A stretch of 64,000 nt of DNA from Streptomyces sp. CB02366 (GCF_001905905.1 NZ_LIVT01000010.1:118607-182606), one strand, 5' to 3'. Shown: positions 42,679 to 51,431, counted from the stretch's first letter. Notes: generated by a model from the letters alone, not told the origin. A program made the numbers and translations.

Positions 42679-42681
42679 TGA

Positions 42682-43608
42682 TCAGGGCGTCGGAGCGTGC
42701 GGCTCCACCACGACGCGCGGCAGCAGCTCCGCGTAGGCCGCGGCGTCGAACTCACCGGCCGCCGGGGCCAGCACCGTCGCCGTGGACAGGGCCCCCGCGC
42801 GGGCCAGCCGCTCCGGCCAGTCCAGGCCCTCCACCAGACCGGAGAGCAGCCCGGCCACCGCGGAGTCGCCCGCCCCGGTCGGGTTGCCGCGCACGGGGGC
42901 GGGCGGGGCGGCCCGCCACACGCCGTCCGGGGTGAGGGCGAGGACGCCGTCCGGGCCGAGCGAGGCGATCACCGCGTGGGCCCCGCGGCGGCGCGCGTCG
43001 CCGGCCGCGCGCAGCGGGTCGCGGAAGCCGGTCAGGTGCGCCAGCTCCTCGGCGTTCGGCTTGACCAGGTCGGGGCGGGCGGCGATGCCCCGGCGCAGCG
43101 GTTCGCCGCTGGTGTCCAGCAGGACGGGCACGGCGGCGGCGCGGGCGGCCCGGACGAGATCCGCGTAGGCCCCGACGTGGACGCCGGGCGGCAGGGAGCC
43201 GCAGAGCGCGACCGCGTCGGCGTCGGCCAGCAGCTCCTCGTACGTCCGCAGGAAGGCGGCCCACTCGGCGGGGCTCACCTGCGGTCCCGGTTCGTTGAGC
43301 TGGGTGGTGTCCCCGGTCGAGCGGTCGGTGATCGCGAGCGTGCGGCGGGTGTTCCCGGCCACCGCCACGAGGGCGTCGCGCGGGGGGAGCGGGGCGAGGA
43401 GGGAGCGCAGGACGTCCCCGGTGGCCCCGCCCGCGAAGCCGGTGACCACGCTGTCGTGGCCGAGGGCACCCAGCACCCGGGCGACGTTGAGCCCCTTGCC
43501 GCCGGGGCGCTCGGCGACCTCGCCCACGCGGTGGCTGCCGTGCGGGACGAGCGCGTCGACGGTGTACGTCACGTCGAGCGCGGTGTTCAGGGTGACGGTC
43601 AGGATCAC
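42682..43608 (-). CDS. 1-phosphofructokinase-like PfkB family sugar kinase
   Basis: A 308-residue PfkB kinase. N-terminal NTALDVTYTV and GGKGLNVARVLGALG bind the sugar, and the C-terminal GAGDSAVAGLLSGL carries the catalytic Asp and anion hole. The closest type is 1-phosphofructokinase/tagatose-6-phosphate kinase. It phosphorylates a sugar phosphate at the entry to glycolysis, next to the amino-sugar genes nagA and nagK, so tagatose or fructose phosphate is plausible. GTG 43608. A 20-bp near-palindrome lies 60 bases upstream. Confidence 0.9.
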   Translation of the reverse strand: MILTVTLNTALDVTYTVDALVPHGSHRVGEVAERPGGKGLNVARVLGALGHDSVVTGFAGGATGDVLRSLLAPLPPRDALVAVAGNTRRTLAITDRSTGDTTQLNEPGPQVSPAEWAAFLRTYEELLADADAVALCGSLPPGVHVGAYADLVRAARAAAVPVLLDTSGEPLRRGIAARPDLVKPNAEELAHLTGFRDPLRAAGDARRRGAHAVIASLGPDGVLALTPDGVWRAAPPAPVRGNPTGAGDSAVAGLLSGLVEGLDWPERLARAGALSTATVLAPAAGEFDAAAYAELLPRVVVEPHAPTP

Positions 43609-43668
43609 TCGCCGGTCCCTCCCTCGGTACGTGGCCCCAGCGGCGGGCGGGCCGCCGGCGGCCCGCGA

Positions 43669-43688
43669 TTTTGATGATCATGTCAAAA
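43669..43688. promoter_or_regulatory. AT-rich near-palindrome upstream of the PfkB-family gene
   Basis: TTTTGATGATCATGTCAAAA (18 of 20 positions self-complementary) stands out in GC-rich DNA 60 bases before the kinase start. Candidate operator. Confidence 0.45.
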
Positions 43689-43729
43689 CGATGGCGGTCG
43701 GCCCAAGTCCCGGGGGCCGACCGCCATCG
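43689..43729 (-). terminator. Intrinsic terminator of the nagK-nagA operon
   Basis: A perfect 16-bp stem (43689-43704 and 43714-43729) lies 26 bases behind the nagA stop and, on the minus strand, is followed directly by TTTTGACA, a U-tract. Confidence 0.9.
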
Positions 43730-43754
43730 CTTCGTTACGTGCTCGCCCGACCGG

Positions 43755-44912
43755 CTACGCGGTCTTCGGCTCGACGATCCACTCGCCCCGCCGCATGACG
43801 CCCTTGAGGACGAAGTCCTCGTCGAGGACGACCAGGTCGGCGTCCTTGCCCGGTTCGAGCGAGCCGACGCGGTCGTCGACGCCGAGCAGCCGGGCCGGGT
43901 TGGCGGAGATGGACCGCACCACGTCCTCGACCGGAATCCGGTCGAGCGTGACGGCCCGCCGGAACGCGGTGTCCAGGGTGAGGGTGGAGCCGGCGATGGA
44001 GCCCCCCTCCACCAGACGGGCGACCCCGTCGCGGACCTCGACCGCGAGCGGACCGAGCTGGTACTCCCCGTCGCCGAAACCGGCGGCGTCCATCGCGTCG
44101 GTGATCAGTGCGACGCGGCCCGCGCCCTTGTGGCGGTAGGCCAGCTCCAGGACGGCCGGGTGCAGATGCGTGCCGTCGTTGATCAGCTCGACGGTGATCC
44201 GGTCGTCCTCCAGGAGGGCGGCGATCGGACCGGGCTCGCGGTGGGCCAGCGGCGGCATCGCGTTGAACAGGTGCGTGGCGACGGTCGCGCCCGCGTCGAC
44301 GGCCTCCACCGTCTGCTCGTACGTGGCGTCCGTGTGGCCGATCGCGGCGATGACGCCCAGCTCGGCGAGGAGCCGTACGGAGTCGAGGCCGCCGGGCAGC
44401 TCGGTGGCGAGGGTGACCATCCGGGCGGTCCCGCGCGCGGCGTCCACCAGCTTGCGGACCTCGGCCGGGTCCGGGTAGCGCAGCAGCTGCTCGCTGTGGG
44501 CGCCCTTGCGGCACGGGGAGATGAACGGGCCCTCGAAGTGGATGCCGGCCAGGTCGCCCTGCTCGACCAGTTCGGACAGCTCGCCCGCGCGCCGGGCGAG
44601 GAAGTCCATCTCGCCGGTGACCGTGGAGGCGACCATCGTGGTGGTGCCGTGCTCGCGGTGCGTACGGATGCCGGTCAGGACCTCGTCCGCGGTGCCGGAG
44701 GTGAAGGAGGCCCCGCCGCCGCCGTGGTTGTGCATGTCCACGAAGCCGGGGACCACCCAGTGGCCCGTGAGGTCCACAGTCCGGGCGTCCTCCGGGGCGG
44801 AGGCGGCGATGCGGGCGCCCTCGACGGCCACCCGGCCGTCCTCGACGGTGCCGGTGGGGAGCACCACCCGGGCGCCGGCGAGAACGGTGCTGTCTGCTGC
44901 GCGAGGGGCCAT
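43755..44912 (-). CDS. nagA: N-acetylglucosamine-6-phosphate deacetylase NagA
   Basis: A 385-residue amidohydrolase. The metal motif is VDMHNHGGGGASF (HxH), the metal-bridging Glu is in GIHFEGPFIS, the His ligands are in IGHTDATY and ATHLFNAMPP, and the catalytic Asp in ALITDAMDA. It removes acetate from GlcNAc-6-P to give glucosamine-6-P. The ATG overlaps the nagK stop by one base (TGATG), so kinase and deacetylase are made together. In streptomycetes the pair is under DasR control. Confidence 0.95.
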   Translation of the reverse strand: MAPRAADSTVLAGARVVLPTGTVEDGRVAVEGARIAASAPEDARTVDLTGHWVVPGFVDMHNHGGGGASFTSGTADEVLTGIRTHREHGTTTMVASTVTGEMDFLARRAGELSELVEQGDLAGIHFEGPFISPCRKGAHSEQLLRYPDPAEVRKLVDAARGTARMVTLATELPGGLDSVRLLAELGVIAAIGHTDATYEQTVEAVDAGATVATHLFNAMPPLAHREPGPIAALLEDDRITVELINDGTHLHPAVLELAYRHKGAGRVALITDAMDAAGFGDGEYQLGPLAVEVRDGVARLVEGGSIAGSTLTLDTAFRRAVTLDRIPVEDVVRSISANPARLLGVDDRVGSLEPGKDADLVVLDEDFVLKGVMRRGEWIVEPKTA

Positions 44913-45844
44913 CAGGCGGATACCTCCGTGGAGAGTAGATCCCAGGCGAGCAGCCCCGCGCCCAGGCATCCGGCGGTGTCCCCGAGGGCCGCCGGGACGA
45001 TGTGGGGCAGCCTCTGGAACGTGACGCGTTCCTCGACGGCCGCACGCAGTGGTGTGAACAAGGTTTCCCCGGCTTCGGCGAGCCCGCCACCGATGATGAG
45101 CGTTCCGGGGTCGAGGAGGGTGAGCGCGGTGACCAGGCCCGCGGCGAGTGCGTCGATCGCGTCGTGCCAGACCGCGATCGCCGCCGGATCGCCCGACTCG
45201 ACGGCCTTCGCGCAGTCCGCGGCGTCCGCCCCGGGGTCTCCGGAGGCGGCGGCCCAGGCCCGCGTCACCGCGGCGGCCGAGGCCAGCGTCTCCAGGCAGC
45301 CGCGCTGGCCGCAGCTGCAGTCGGGGCCGTCCGGGCGGACCACGATGTGGCCGATCTCGCCCGCGTCCCCGTGGGCGCCCGCCTCGATGGCGCCCGCGAT
45401 GCCGATGGCCCCGGCGATCCCGGTGCCCAGCGGGACGAAGAGGAAGCGGTCCGTCCCGCGCCCGGCCCCGATGCGCCCCTCGGCGAGACCGCCGGTGCGC
45501 ACGTCGTGGCCGAGGGCGACCGGGAGGGAGCCCAGCCGCTCGGAGAGCAGGGCGCGCAGCGGTACGTCGCGCCAGCCCAGGTTCGCGGCGTACACCGCGA
45601 CGCCCTTCCCGGAGTCGACGATGCCGGGCACGGCGACCCCGGCGGCGACCGCGCTCCCGCCGAGGTGCTCCTCGCCGTGGGCCCGCAGCTCCGCCGCGAA
45701 CGCGAGGATGGTCTCGACGACCGCGTCGGCGCCGCGCTCCCGGCCGGTGGCCCGCCGCGCCTCGTGGAGGAGGGTGCCGTCGGCCCCGACCAGTGCGGCC
45801 TTCATTCCGGTGCCGCCCACATCGAGGGCGATGACATGTCTCAC
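44912..45844 (-). CDS. nagK: N-acetylglucosamine kinase NagK, ROK family
   Basis: A 310-residue ROK kinase. N-terminal IALDVGGTGMKAALVG is the ATP phosphate loop, HDVRTGGLAEGRIGAGR contains the catalytic region, and CSCGQRGCLE is the ROK zinc site. No HTH is present, so it is an enzyme and not a ROK repressor. It phosphorylates GlcNAc that enters unphosphorylated, for example after chitobiose hydrolysis, and feeds NagA. A dre box lies about 28-43 bases upstream. Confidence 0.93.
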   Translation of the reverse strand: MRHVIALDVGGTGMKAALVGADGTLLHEARRATGRERGADAVVETILAFAAELRAHGEEHLGGSAVAAGVAVPGIVDSGKGVAVYAANLGWRDVPLRALLSERLGSLPVALGHDVRTGGLAEGRIGAGRGTDRFLFVPLGTGIAGAIGIAGAIEAGAHGDAGEIGHIVVRPDGPDCSCGQRGCLETLASAAAVTRAWAAASGDPGADAADCAKAVESGDPAAIAVWHDAIDALAAGLVTALTLLDPGTLIIGGGLAEAGETLFTPLRAAVEERVTFQRLPHIVPAALGDTAGCLGAGLLAWDLLSTEVSA

Positions 45845-45871
45845 GGGAGACAGTTTCGCCCGCCGGCCCCA

Positions 45872-45887
45872 AAAGGTCTAGTCCACT
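45872..45887. promoter_or_regulatory. DasR-responsive element (dre), nagK side
   Basis: AAAGGTCTAGTCCACT matches 13 of 16 positions of the dre consensus ACTGGTCTAGACCACT. It lies 28 bases upstream of nagK. DasR represses nagKA until GlcN-6-P accumulates. Confidence 0.8.
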
Positions 45888-45993
45888 AGAGCGGTTTGTT
45901 ACGCATCCATACAAAATGATGGGAGCGTGAAGACGGAGCGTTTTCCGCCGAAAAGTCGCCCACGGGACGCCGGGGCGGAAGGGAGTCCGGCCC

Positions 45994-46009
45994 AAAGGTC
46001 TGGACCAAG
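45994..46009. promoter_or_regulatory. Second dre-like box, binding-protein side
   Basis: AAAGGTCTGGACCAAG has the palindromic core GGTCT(G)GACC of a dre site (about 11 of 16). It lies 240 bases upstream of the solute-binding lipoprotein gene. Confidence 0.7.
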
Positions 46010-46247
46010 ATACGGGTCGATGTCCCCGACTTCCAGTGGGCGCACGCCAGTTGTGGGCTCCAGGGCCCGTTTACGTTGCCGAAGCGATACTCCGGTGGTG
46101 TAGACCGCCGCATCGGCGGTGGGGGAAAATCGCAGTTCATCCGGACGGTTCGCGGCAGGGAAGCTCCGCCGCGGCCCAGCGGAGGCCGTCGGCCGACGTC
46201 GTGCGCTCCGTCCGTGAGCAAGACGATCAACGAGGATGGGCGAGGCT

Positions 46248-47513
46248 GTGCAGCGGCGCTATACGGGTCTGACCGCGGCGGTGGCCGCGCTGGGAATGAC
46301 AGCGGTCCTGGCGGGCTGCGGCGGTGAGAGCGGAACGGGCGACGTCACGCTCAAGCTGGTCGCCGCCGACTACGGGACCGGCCCGGAGAACAGTTCCGAG
46401 AAGTACTGGAGCGGGGTCGCGACGGGCTTCGAGAAGAAGAACCCCGGCATCAAGGTCGACGTCACCGTCCTGCACTGGAAGGACGTCGGTCCCGAGGTCG
46501 CCGCGATGGTGAAGGCCGGCAACGCCCCCGACATCGCCCAGATCGGCTCGTACGCGGACTACGCCAAGGCGGGCAAGCTCTACTCCGCCGACGAGACGCT
46601 CGCCATCCGCACCACGGCCAACTTCCTCCCCTCGCTCGCCGAGGCGGGCAAGATCGACGGCGTCCAGTACGGCCTGCCCTTCGTCGCCAGCACCCGGCTG
46701 CTCTTCTACAACAAGAAGCTCTTCGACCAGGCCGGCCTGGACGCCCCCGAGACCTGGGACGACATCCGGAGCGACGCCACCGCGCTCAAGGCGAAGGGCG
46801 TCGACTACCCCTTCGCCCTGCCGCTCGGCGAGGAGGAGGCCCAGTCCGAGACCCTGATGTGGCTGCTCAGCGGGGGAGGCGGTTACACGGACGACGTCGG
46901 CGCGTACGACATCGACTCGGCCGAGAACGTCACCACGTTCCGCTGGCTGCGGGACAACCTCGTCGGCAAGGGCCTCACCGGCCCGGTCGCGCCGGGCAAG
47001 CTGGACCGGGCGAAGGCGTTCGAGGCGTTCACCGGCGGCAAGGTCGGCATGCTCAACGGCCACCCCACACTGATGGACGAGGCCGAGGCCAAGGGCATCG
47101 ACGTCGGCATGGTGCCGCTGCCCGGCTTCGACGGCCCGACCAAGGGCTCCATGGGCGTCGCCGACTGGATGATGGGCTTCAAGGAGAACGGCAACCGGAA
47201 GGCGATCGGCAAGTTCTTCGACTTCGCCTACTCCGACGAGAACGTGCTGGAGTTCGCCGACGAGTACGACCTGCTCCCGGTCACCGGCAGCGCCTCCGCC
47301 ACCATGGAGGCCGACAACAAGCACAAGAAGCTGCGCCCGTTCCTCGCGGCGCTGCCCAACTCGACGCTCACCCCCTACGGCAAGACGTCGTGGGCCACGG
47401 TCAGCGAGACGATCAAGAAGAAGATCGGCAGCGCGGTCGCACCCGGCAGCAACCCCGAGAGCGTCCTCGGATCGATAGCCGTCGAGGCGGCCCAGGCGGA
47501 GGCCGCGGAGTAA
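46248..47513 (+). CDS. Extracellular sugar-binding lipoprotein of an ABC importer
   Basis: A 421-residue family-1 solute-binding protein (425 if ATG 46236 is used, which has no proper ribosome spacing). Signal and lipobox: YTGLTAAVAALGMTAVLAGC. The body shows SBP_bac_1 motifs (TLKLVAADYGTGPENSSEKY, GVQYGLPFVASTRLLFYNKK, FTGGKVGMLNGHP). No permease or ATPase genes follow, so it depends on permeases elsewhere and perhaps on MsiK for energy. Position beside nagKA and a dre box suggests an amino sugar or chitin oligomer ligand (inference). Confidence 0.9.
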   Translation: MQRRYTGLTAAVAALGMTAVLAGCGGESGTGDVTLKLVAADYGTGPENSSEKYWSGVATGFEKKNPGIKVDVTVLHWKDVGPEVAAMVKAGNAPDIAQIGSYADYAKAGKLYSADETLAIRTTANFLPSLAEAGKIDGVQYGLPFVASTRLLFYNKKLFDQAGLDAPETWDDIRSDATALKAKGVDYPFALPLGEEEAQSETLMWLLSGGGGYTDDVGAYDIDSAENVTTFRWLRDNLVGKGLTGPVAPGKLDRAKAFEAFTGGKVGMLNGHPTLMDEAEAKGIDVGMVPLPGFDGPTKGSMGVADWMMGFKENGNRKAIGKFFDFAYSDENVLEFADEYDLLPVTGSASATMEADNKHKKLRPFLAALPNSTLTPYGKTSWATVSETIKKKIGSAVAPGSNPESVLGSIAVEAAQAEAAE

Positions 47514-47570
47514 CCCGCCCGGCCCAGGAGCACGGGAGGGGTGTCGGGGGCGGGCGTTAGGTTGGTTGAT

Positions 47571-47882
47571 ATGACCGCCCCCGAGCCCCACGAGCCCCCG
47601 GACCCCGAGGCCGCCCCGGCGCCCGGCCCCGGGCCGGACGGGGACGCGCCCGGCCGCGGCGCCCTGTCCGCGGAGGACCGGGCGCTGCTGGCCCTGGAGC
47701 GGCGGTCCTGGGCGGGCCCCGGCGCCAAGGAGCGGGCGATCCGCGAGGAGCTGGGCATCTCGCCGGTCCGCTACTACCAGCAGCTCAACGCGCTGATCGA
47801 CGACGAGCGGGCGCTGCGGGAGGACCCGGTGACGGTGAACCGGCTGCGGCGGGTGCGGGACGCGAGGCGCGGCCGGCGCTGA
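47571..47882 (+). CDS. DUF3263 family small HTH-like protein
   Basis: A 103-residue protein. An acidic Pro/Ala-rich N-terminus (35 residues) precedes the DUF3263 domain (LSAEDRALLALERRSWAGPG, then IREELGISPVRYYQQLNALI), which looks like a helix-turn-helix, and an Arg-rich tail. Possibly DNA binding. ATG 47571 follows TAGGTT by seven bases, so it is probably leaderless. Confidence 0.85.
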   Translation: MTAPEPHEPPDPEAAPAPGPGPDGDAPGRGALSAEDRALLALERRSWAGPGAKERAIREELGISPVRYYQQLNALIDDERALREDPVTVNRLRRVRDARRGRR

Positions 47883-47961
47883 GGGCGGTCCGCGCCGAGG
47901 GACGGACTGTGCCGAGGGGCGGTCTGCGCTGAGGGCGGTCGTCGCCGAGGACGGTCTGCCG
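47880..47961. repeat. Imperfect 16-17-bp tandem repeat, five units
   Basis: Units of the type GCCGAGGGGCGGTCTGC repeat five times directly behind (and including) the stop codon of the DUF3263 gene. Some units differ by 1-3 bases. Confidence 0.75.
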
Positions 47962-48028
47962 GGCCGCCCCGGACGCCGTTGCGCGCGCCCGAAGCGTCGC
48001 GCGCGCCGGGAGCGGCGGGAAGGGGCCG

Positions 48029-48709
48029 CTACGGCGTGCAGTCGGCGACCAGCTCCACCGCCCGGCCCAGCCCGGCCCGTTCCTCGGCCGCGAGGTGCGG
48101 GTCCGCCTCCTGCCGGCTGCGGGCCAGGGCCAGATCGGCGGGCGACGCGCCGCCGTCGCCCGCCAGCTCCGCCAGGAGCGCCTTCAGCAGCGGCCGTACG
48201 TCCGCCCCGCCCGGGAGCGCCGGGCCGAGCGCGGTCCGGGCCAGGACCAGGGCCGACATCGCCCGGTCGAGGCCGGGCGGGCCCTCCGCCGCGGTGGACC
48301 AGTCGACGACCACCGCACCCGCCTCCGTCAGCACCACGTTCTCCGGGCGCAGGTCCAGGTGGAGCACGCGGTCCTCCGGGTCCGCCGAGACCCGGGGCGG
48401 TATCGCGTGCAGTTCGCGCAGCAGCCGGGCGAGCAGCGCCGCCCCCTCGGCCGCCCTCACCCGGCCCGCGAGCAGGGCCTCGGCCAGGGTCGGACCGGTC
48501 AGCCGCTGGAGCACCAGGTCCGTGGGGCGGGCTCCTTCGGCGGGCGGGCCGATGCGCGGTACGGGGAACCCGAAGGCGCCGACGTACGCCATCACGGCCA
48601 GTTCCTCGGTGGTGTCGGTGCGGTCCCGGTAACGGCGAAGGACCCAGGAACCGTCGAGTGCGTACACGTCGGCGGTGCGTCCCGAGCCCAGAAGTCGGCC
48701 TGTGTGCAT
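48029..48709 (-). CDS. Phosphotransferase/kinase-like (APH family) protein
   Basis: A 226-residue protein with the aminoglycoside-phosphotransferase-type fold: GRTADVYALDGSWVLRRY is the ATP loop and Lys/Arg strand, LHLDLRPENVVLTEAG the catalytic loop, and VVDWSTAAEGPPGLDRAMSA the metal-binding Asp. Short for the family (usually 260-300). Substrate unknown. ATG 48709 follows TAGGTT by seven bases (leaderless). Confidence 0.82.
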   Translation of the reverse strand: MHTGRLLGSGRTADVYALDGSWVLRRYRDRTDTTEELAVMAYVGAFGFPVPRIGPPAEGARPTDLVLQRLTGPTLAEALLAGRVRAAEGAALLARLLRELHAIPPRVSADPEDRVLHLDLRPENVVLTEAGAVVVDWSTAAEGPPGLDRAMSALVLARTALGPALPGGADVRPLLKALLAELAGDGGASPADLALARSRQEADPHLAAEERAGLGRAVELVADCTP

Positions 48710-48996
48710 GAGGGCGAACCTACCCGCGCGTCCCGCCGAACGGGAGGCGGCTGCCCCCCTCGCGCGACCGGGCCCCGGAATCGGGCCCGCGCCCGTCGGC
48801 CCGGTGACGGCGGGCGGACCCCGCGCGGCCCCGGCGCGGTGGCCGGGAGCCCGCCCCGCGCGGCCCCATAACGCCGGGGGAGGGGGGTGAACGGGATCTC
48901 CTGCGCCGGGGGCCGCCGCCGCTACGGTTTCGGCAATTCCCTGGTCCGGACCAACCCCCACCGGATCCGGACACCCCTTGAACCAAGGAGAGTCAC

Positions 48997-50370
48997 GTGG
49001 AGAGAACCACGCTCCGCAGACGCGCCCTCGTCGCCGGCACCGCCACGGTGGCCGTGGGCGCGCTCGCCCTCGCCGGACTGACCGGCGTGGCGTCGGCCGG
49101 TCCCGCGGGCGCCGCCGCCCCGCCGGTCTCCGTCGACAGCCTGTCACCCGGGCTGCTGGCCGCCATGGAGCGGGACCTGGGCCTCGACGCCGACGACGCC
49201 CGGAGCCGGATAGCCGCCGAGCACCGTGCCGCGACCGTCGCGGCCGGGCTGGAGAAGTCCCTCGGCGCCAGCTTCGCCGGAGCCCGGGTCAGCGGAGAGA
49301 AGGCGGTGCTGACCGTCTCCACCACCGACGCCTCCGAAGCCGCCCGCATCACCGGCGCCGGGGCGCGCGCCGAGGTCGTCGGCCACAGCCTGGACCGGCT
49401 CGAAGGCGTCAAGAACGCCCTCGACCGGGCGGCGCTCCGCACGGCCCCGAAGGACGTGCCGGTCTGGTACGTCGACGTCGCGGCCAACCGGGTCGTCGTG
49501 AACGCCGCCAGCACCACCGCCGGACAGGCGTTCCTCAAGGCGGCCGGGGTCGACGGCGGCCTCGTCACCGTCGCCAGGTCCGCCGAGAAGCCCCGCGCCC
49601 TCGCCGACATCCGCGGCGGCGACGCGTACTACATGAACGGCTCGGGCCGCTGTTCCGTCGGCTTCTCGGTGACGCGCGGCACCCAGAACGGCTTCGCCAC
49701 CGCCGGCCACTGCGGCCGCGTCGGCACGACCACCACCGGCGTCAACCAGCAGGCCCAGGGCAGCTTCCAGGGCTCGACGTTCCCGGGCCGGGACATCGCC
49801 TGGGTCGCCACCAACGCCAACTGGACGCCGCGTCCGCTGGTGAACGGCTACGGACGGGGCGACGTCACCGTCGCCGGCTCCACCGCCGCCGTCGTCGGCG
49901 CCTCGGTCTGCCGCTCCGGCTCCACCACGGGCTGGCACTGCGGCACCATCCAGCAGCTGAACACCAGCGTCACCTACCCGGAGGGCACCATCTCCGGGGT
50001 CACCCGCACCAGCGTCTGCGCCGAACCGGGCGACTCCGGCGGCTCGTACATCTCCGGCAGCCAGGCGCAGGGCGTCACCTCCGGCGGCTCGGGCAACTGC
50101 TCCTCCGGCGGCACGACGTACTTCCAGCCCATCAACCCGCTGCTCCAGGCGTACGGGCTGACCCTGGTCACCAGCGGCGGCGGCACGCCGACGGACCCGC
50201 CCACCGACCCGCCCACCGACCCGCCGGGCGGCACCTGGGCGGCCGGCACCGCGTACGCCGCCGGAGCCACGGTGACGTACGGAGGCGCGACCTACCGCTG
50301 CCTCCAGACGCACACGGCGCAGCCCGGCTGGACGCCGGACGTCGTTCCCGCGCTCTGGCAGCGGGTCTGA
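48997..50370 (+). CDS. Streptogrisin-type serine protease with C-terminal chitin-binding module
   Basis: A 457-residue preproprotein. Signal peptide to about residue 39; a propeptide (about 40-205) with the alpha-lytic-protease pro fold; the S1E protease (about 206-390) with H238 (TAGHCG), D266 (GRDIAWV) and S347 (GDSGGSY); a TDPPTDPPTDPP linker; and a CBM5/12 module (WAAGTAYAAGATVTYGGATY, RCLQTHTAQPGWTPDVVPAL). It resembles streptogrisin C/D. Two disulfides are likely (CxxG..GHC and VCRSG..WHC). It is secreted to degrade proteins on chitin-rich surfaces such as insect cuticle or fungal walls. GTG 48997 follows AAGGAGA. Confidence 0.93.
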   Translation: MERTTLRRRALVAGTATVAVGALALAGLTGVASAGPAGAAAPPVSVDSLSPGLLAAMERDLGLDADDARSRIAAEHRAATVAAGLEKSLGASFAGARVSGEKAVLTVSTTDASEAARITGAGARAEVVGHSLDRLEGVKNALDRAALRTAPKDVPVWYVDVAANRVVVNAASTTAGQAFLKAAGVDGGLVTVARSAEKPRALADIRGGDAYYMNGSGRCSVGFSVTRGTQNGFATAGHCGRVGTTTTGVNQQAQGSFQGSTFPGRDIAWVATNANWTPRPLVNGYGRGDVTVAGSTAAVVGASVCRSGSTTGWHCGTIQQLNTSVTYPEGTISGVTRTSVCAEPGDSGGSYISGSQAQGVTSGGSGNCSSGGTTYFQPINPLLQAYGLTLVTSGGGTPTDPPTDPPTDPPGGTWAAGTAYAAGATVTYGGATYRCLQTHTAQPGWTPDVVPALWQRV

Positions 50371-50524
50371 CCGACCGCAACGGTACGACCGGGAGCAGCC
50401 CGGGCCGGGTCCGGCGCCGACCGGGCCGGGACCGGCCGGCGCGGCCCCCGGGCAGCCCTTCCTGAACCTCTCCGCCTCCCGCCTCCCCGCGACGAGGCCC
50501 CCCGAGGACTCCGAGGAAACCGTC

Positions 50525-51400
50525 ATGACCCCACGCAAGGACGACACCCCCATCCCCCACGACCCGAGCGCCTCCGACGAGGCGTCGGGAGACCGGCGGC
50601 AGATCAGCCGCAAGGGCCTCCTGAAGGCCGCGCTCGTCGCGAGCGCGGCCCCCCTCCTCGCCGGAGGAGGCGTCGCGCTCGCGCGGGACGCCGCCTCCAC
50701 TGGGAACGGGCCCCTGGCCCTCACCCCGGAGTGCGACGACGGCGACGACCCGACGCCGCCGCAGATGGAGGGGCCGTACTTCAAGCCCAACTCACCGCGC
50801 CGCACCAGCCTGGTGACCCCGAGCACCCCCGGCGTCCCGCTCACCGTGAGCGGCTACGTCTTCGGCCGGGCCTGCCGGCCCATCTCCGGGGCCCTGCTCG
50901 ACTTCTGGCAGGCCGACACGAACGGGGCCTACGACATGGCCCAGTTCAACTTCCGCGGCCACCAGTTCACCGGTGCGGACGGCTCGTTCAGTCTCACCAC
51001 CATCGTGCCGGGCCTCTACCCGGGCCGTACGCGCCACATCCACGTGAAGGCGCAGGCGCCCGGCGGACGCATCCTCACCACGCAGCTGTACTTCCCGAAC
51101 GAGCCGCGTAACAACACCGACGCGCTGTTCGACCCGAGGCTGCTGATGAACGTCCGCAACGTCGGCAACGGACGCCAGGGCACCTTCGACTTCGTCCTGG
51201 ACGTCGCCCAGACGCCCAAGCCGACCGATCCGCCGACCGATCCGCCCACCGAGCCGGGGACCAGCTGGGCCGTCGGCACCTCCTACCGCGCGGGCGACCG
51301 CGTGACCTACGGCGGGGTCGCCTACCGCTGTCTGCAGGCGCACCAGGCCACCTCGGGCTGGGAGCCGCCCAACGTCCCCGCGTTGTGGGAACGCGGGTAG
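50525..51400 (+). CDS. Secreted intradiol dioxygenase with chitin-binding CBM5/12 module
   Basis: A 291-residue protein. A twin-arginine-like signal is suspected (DRRQISRKGLLKAALVASAA). The intradiol dioxygenase core has iron ligands Tyr (EGPYFKP), Tyr (GAYDMAQFNFRGHQ) and two His (GRTRHIHVKA); it is shorter than catechol 1,2-dioxygenase and lacks the N-terminal helical dimer domain. A TDPPTDPPTEP linker leads to a CBM5/12 (WAVGTSYRAGDRVTYGGVAY). A very similar Streptomyces enzyme, secreted and carbohydrate-binding, has been described as acting on catechols from lignin or phenolics. It ends the pair with the neighbouring protease. Confidence 0.93.
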   Translation: MTPRKDDTPIPHDPSASDEASGDRRQISRKGLLKAALVASAAPLLAGGGVALARDAASTGNGPLALTPECDDGDDPTPPQMEGPYFKPNSPRRTSLVTPSTPGVPLTVSGYVFGRACRPISGALLDFWQADTNGAYDMAQFNFRGHQFTGADGSFSLTTIVPGLYPGRTRHIHVKAQAPGGRILTTQLYFPNEPRNNTDALFDPRLLMNVRNVGNGRQGTFDFVLDVAQTPKPTDPPTDPPTEPGTSWAVGTSYRAGDRVTYGGVAYRCLQAHQATSGWEPPNVPALWERG

Positions 51401-51431
51401 ACGAGGAGAGACAGCGAGCGCACCACCGCCC

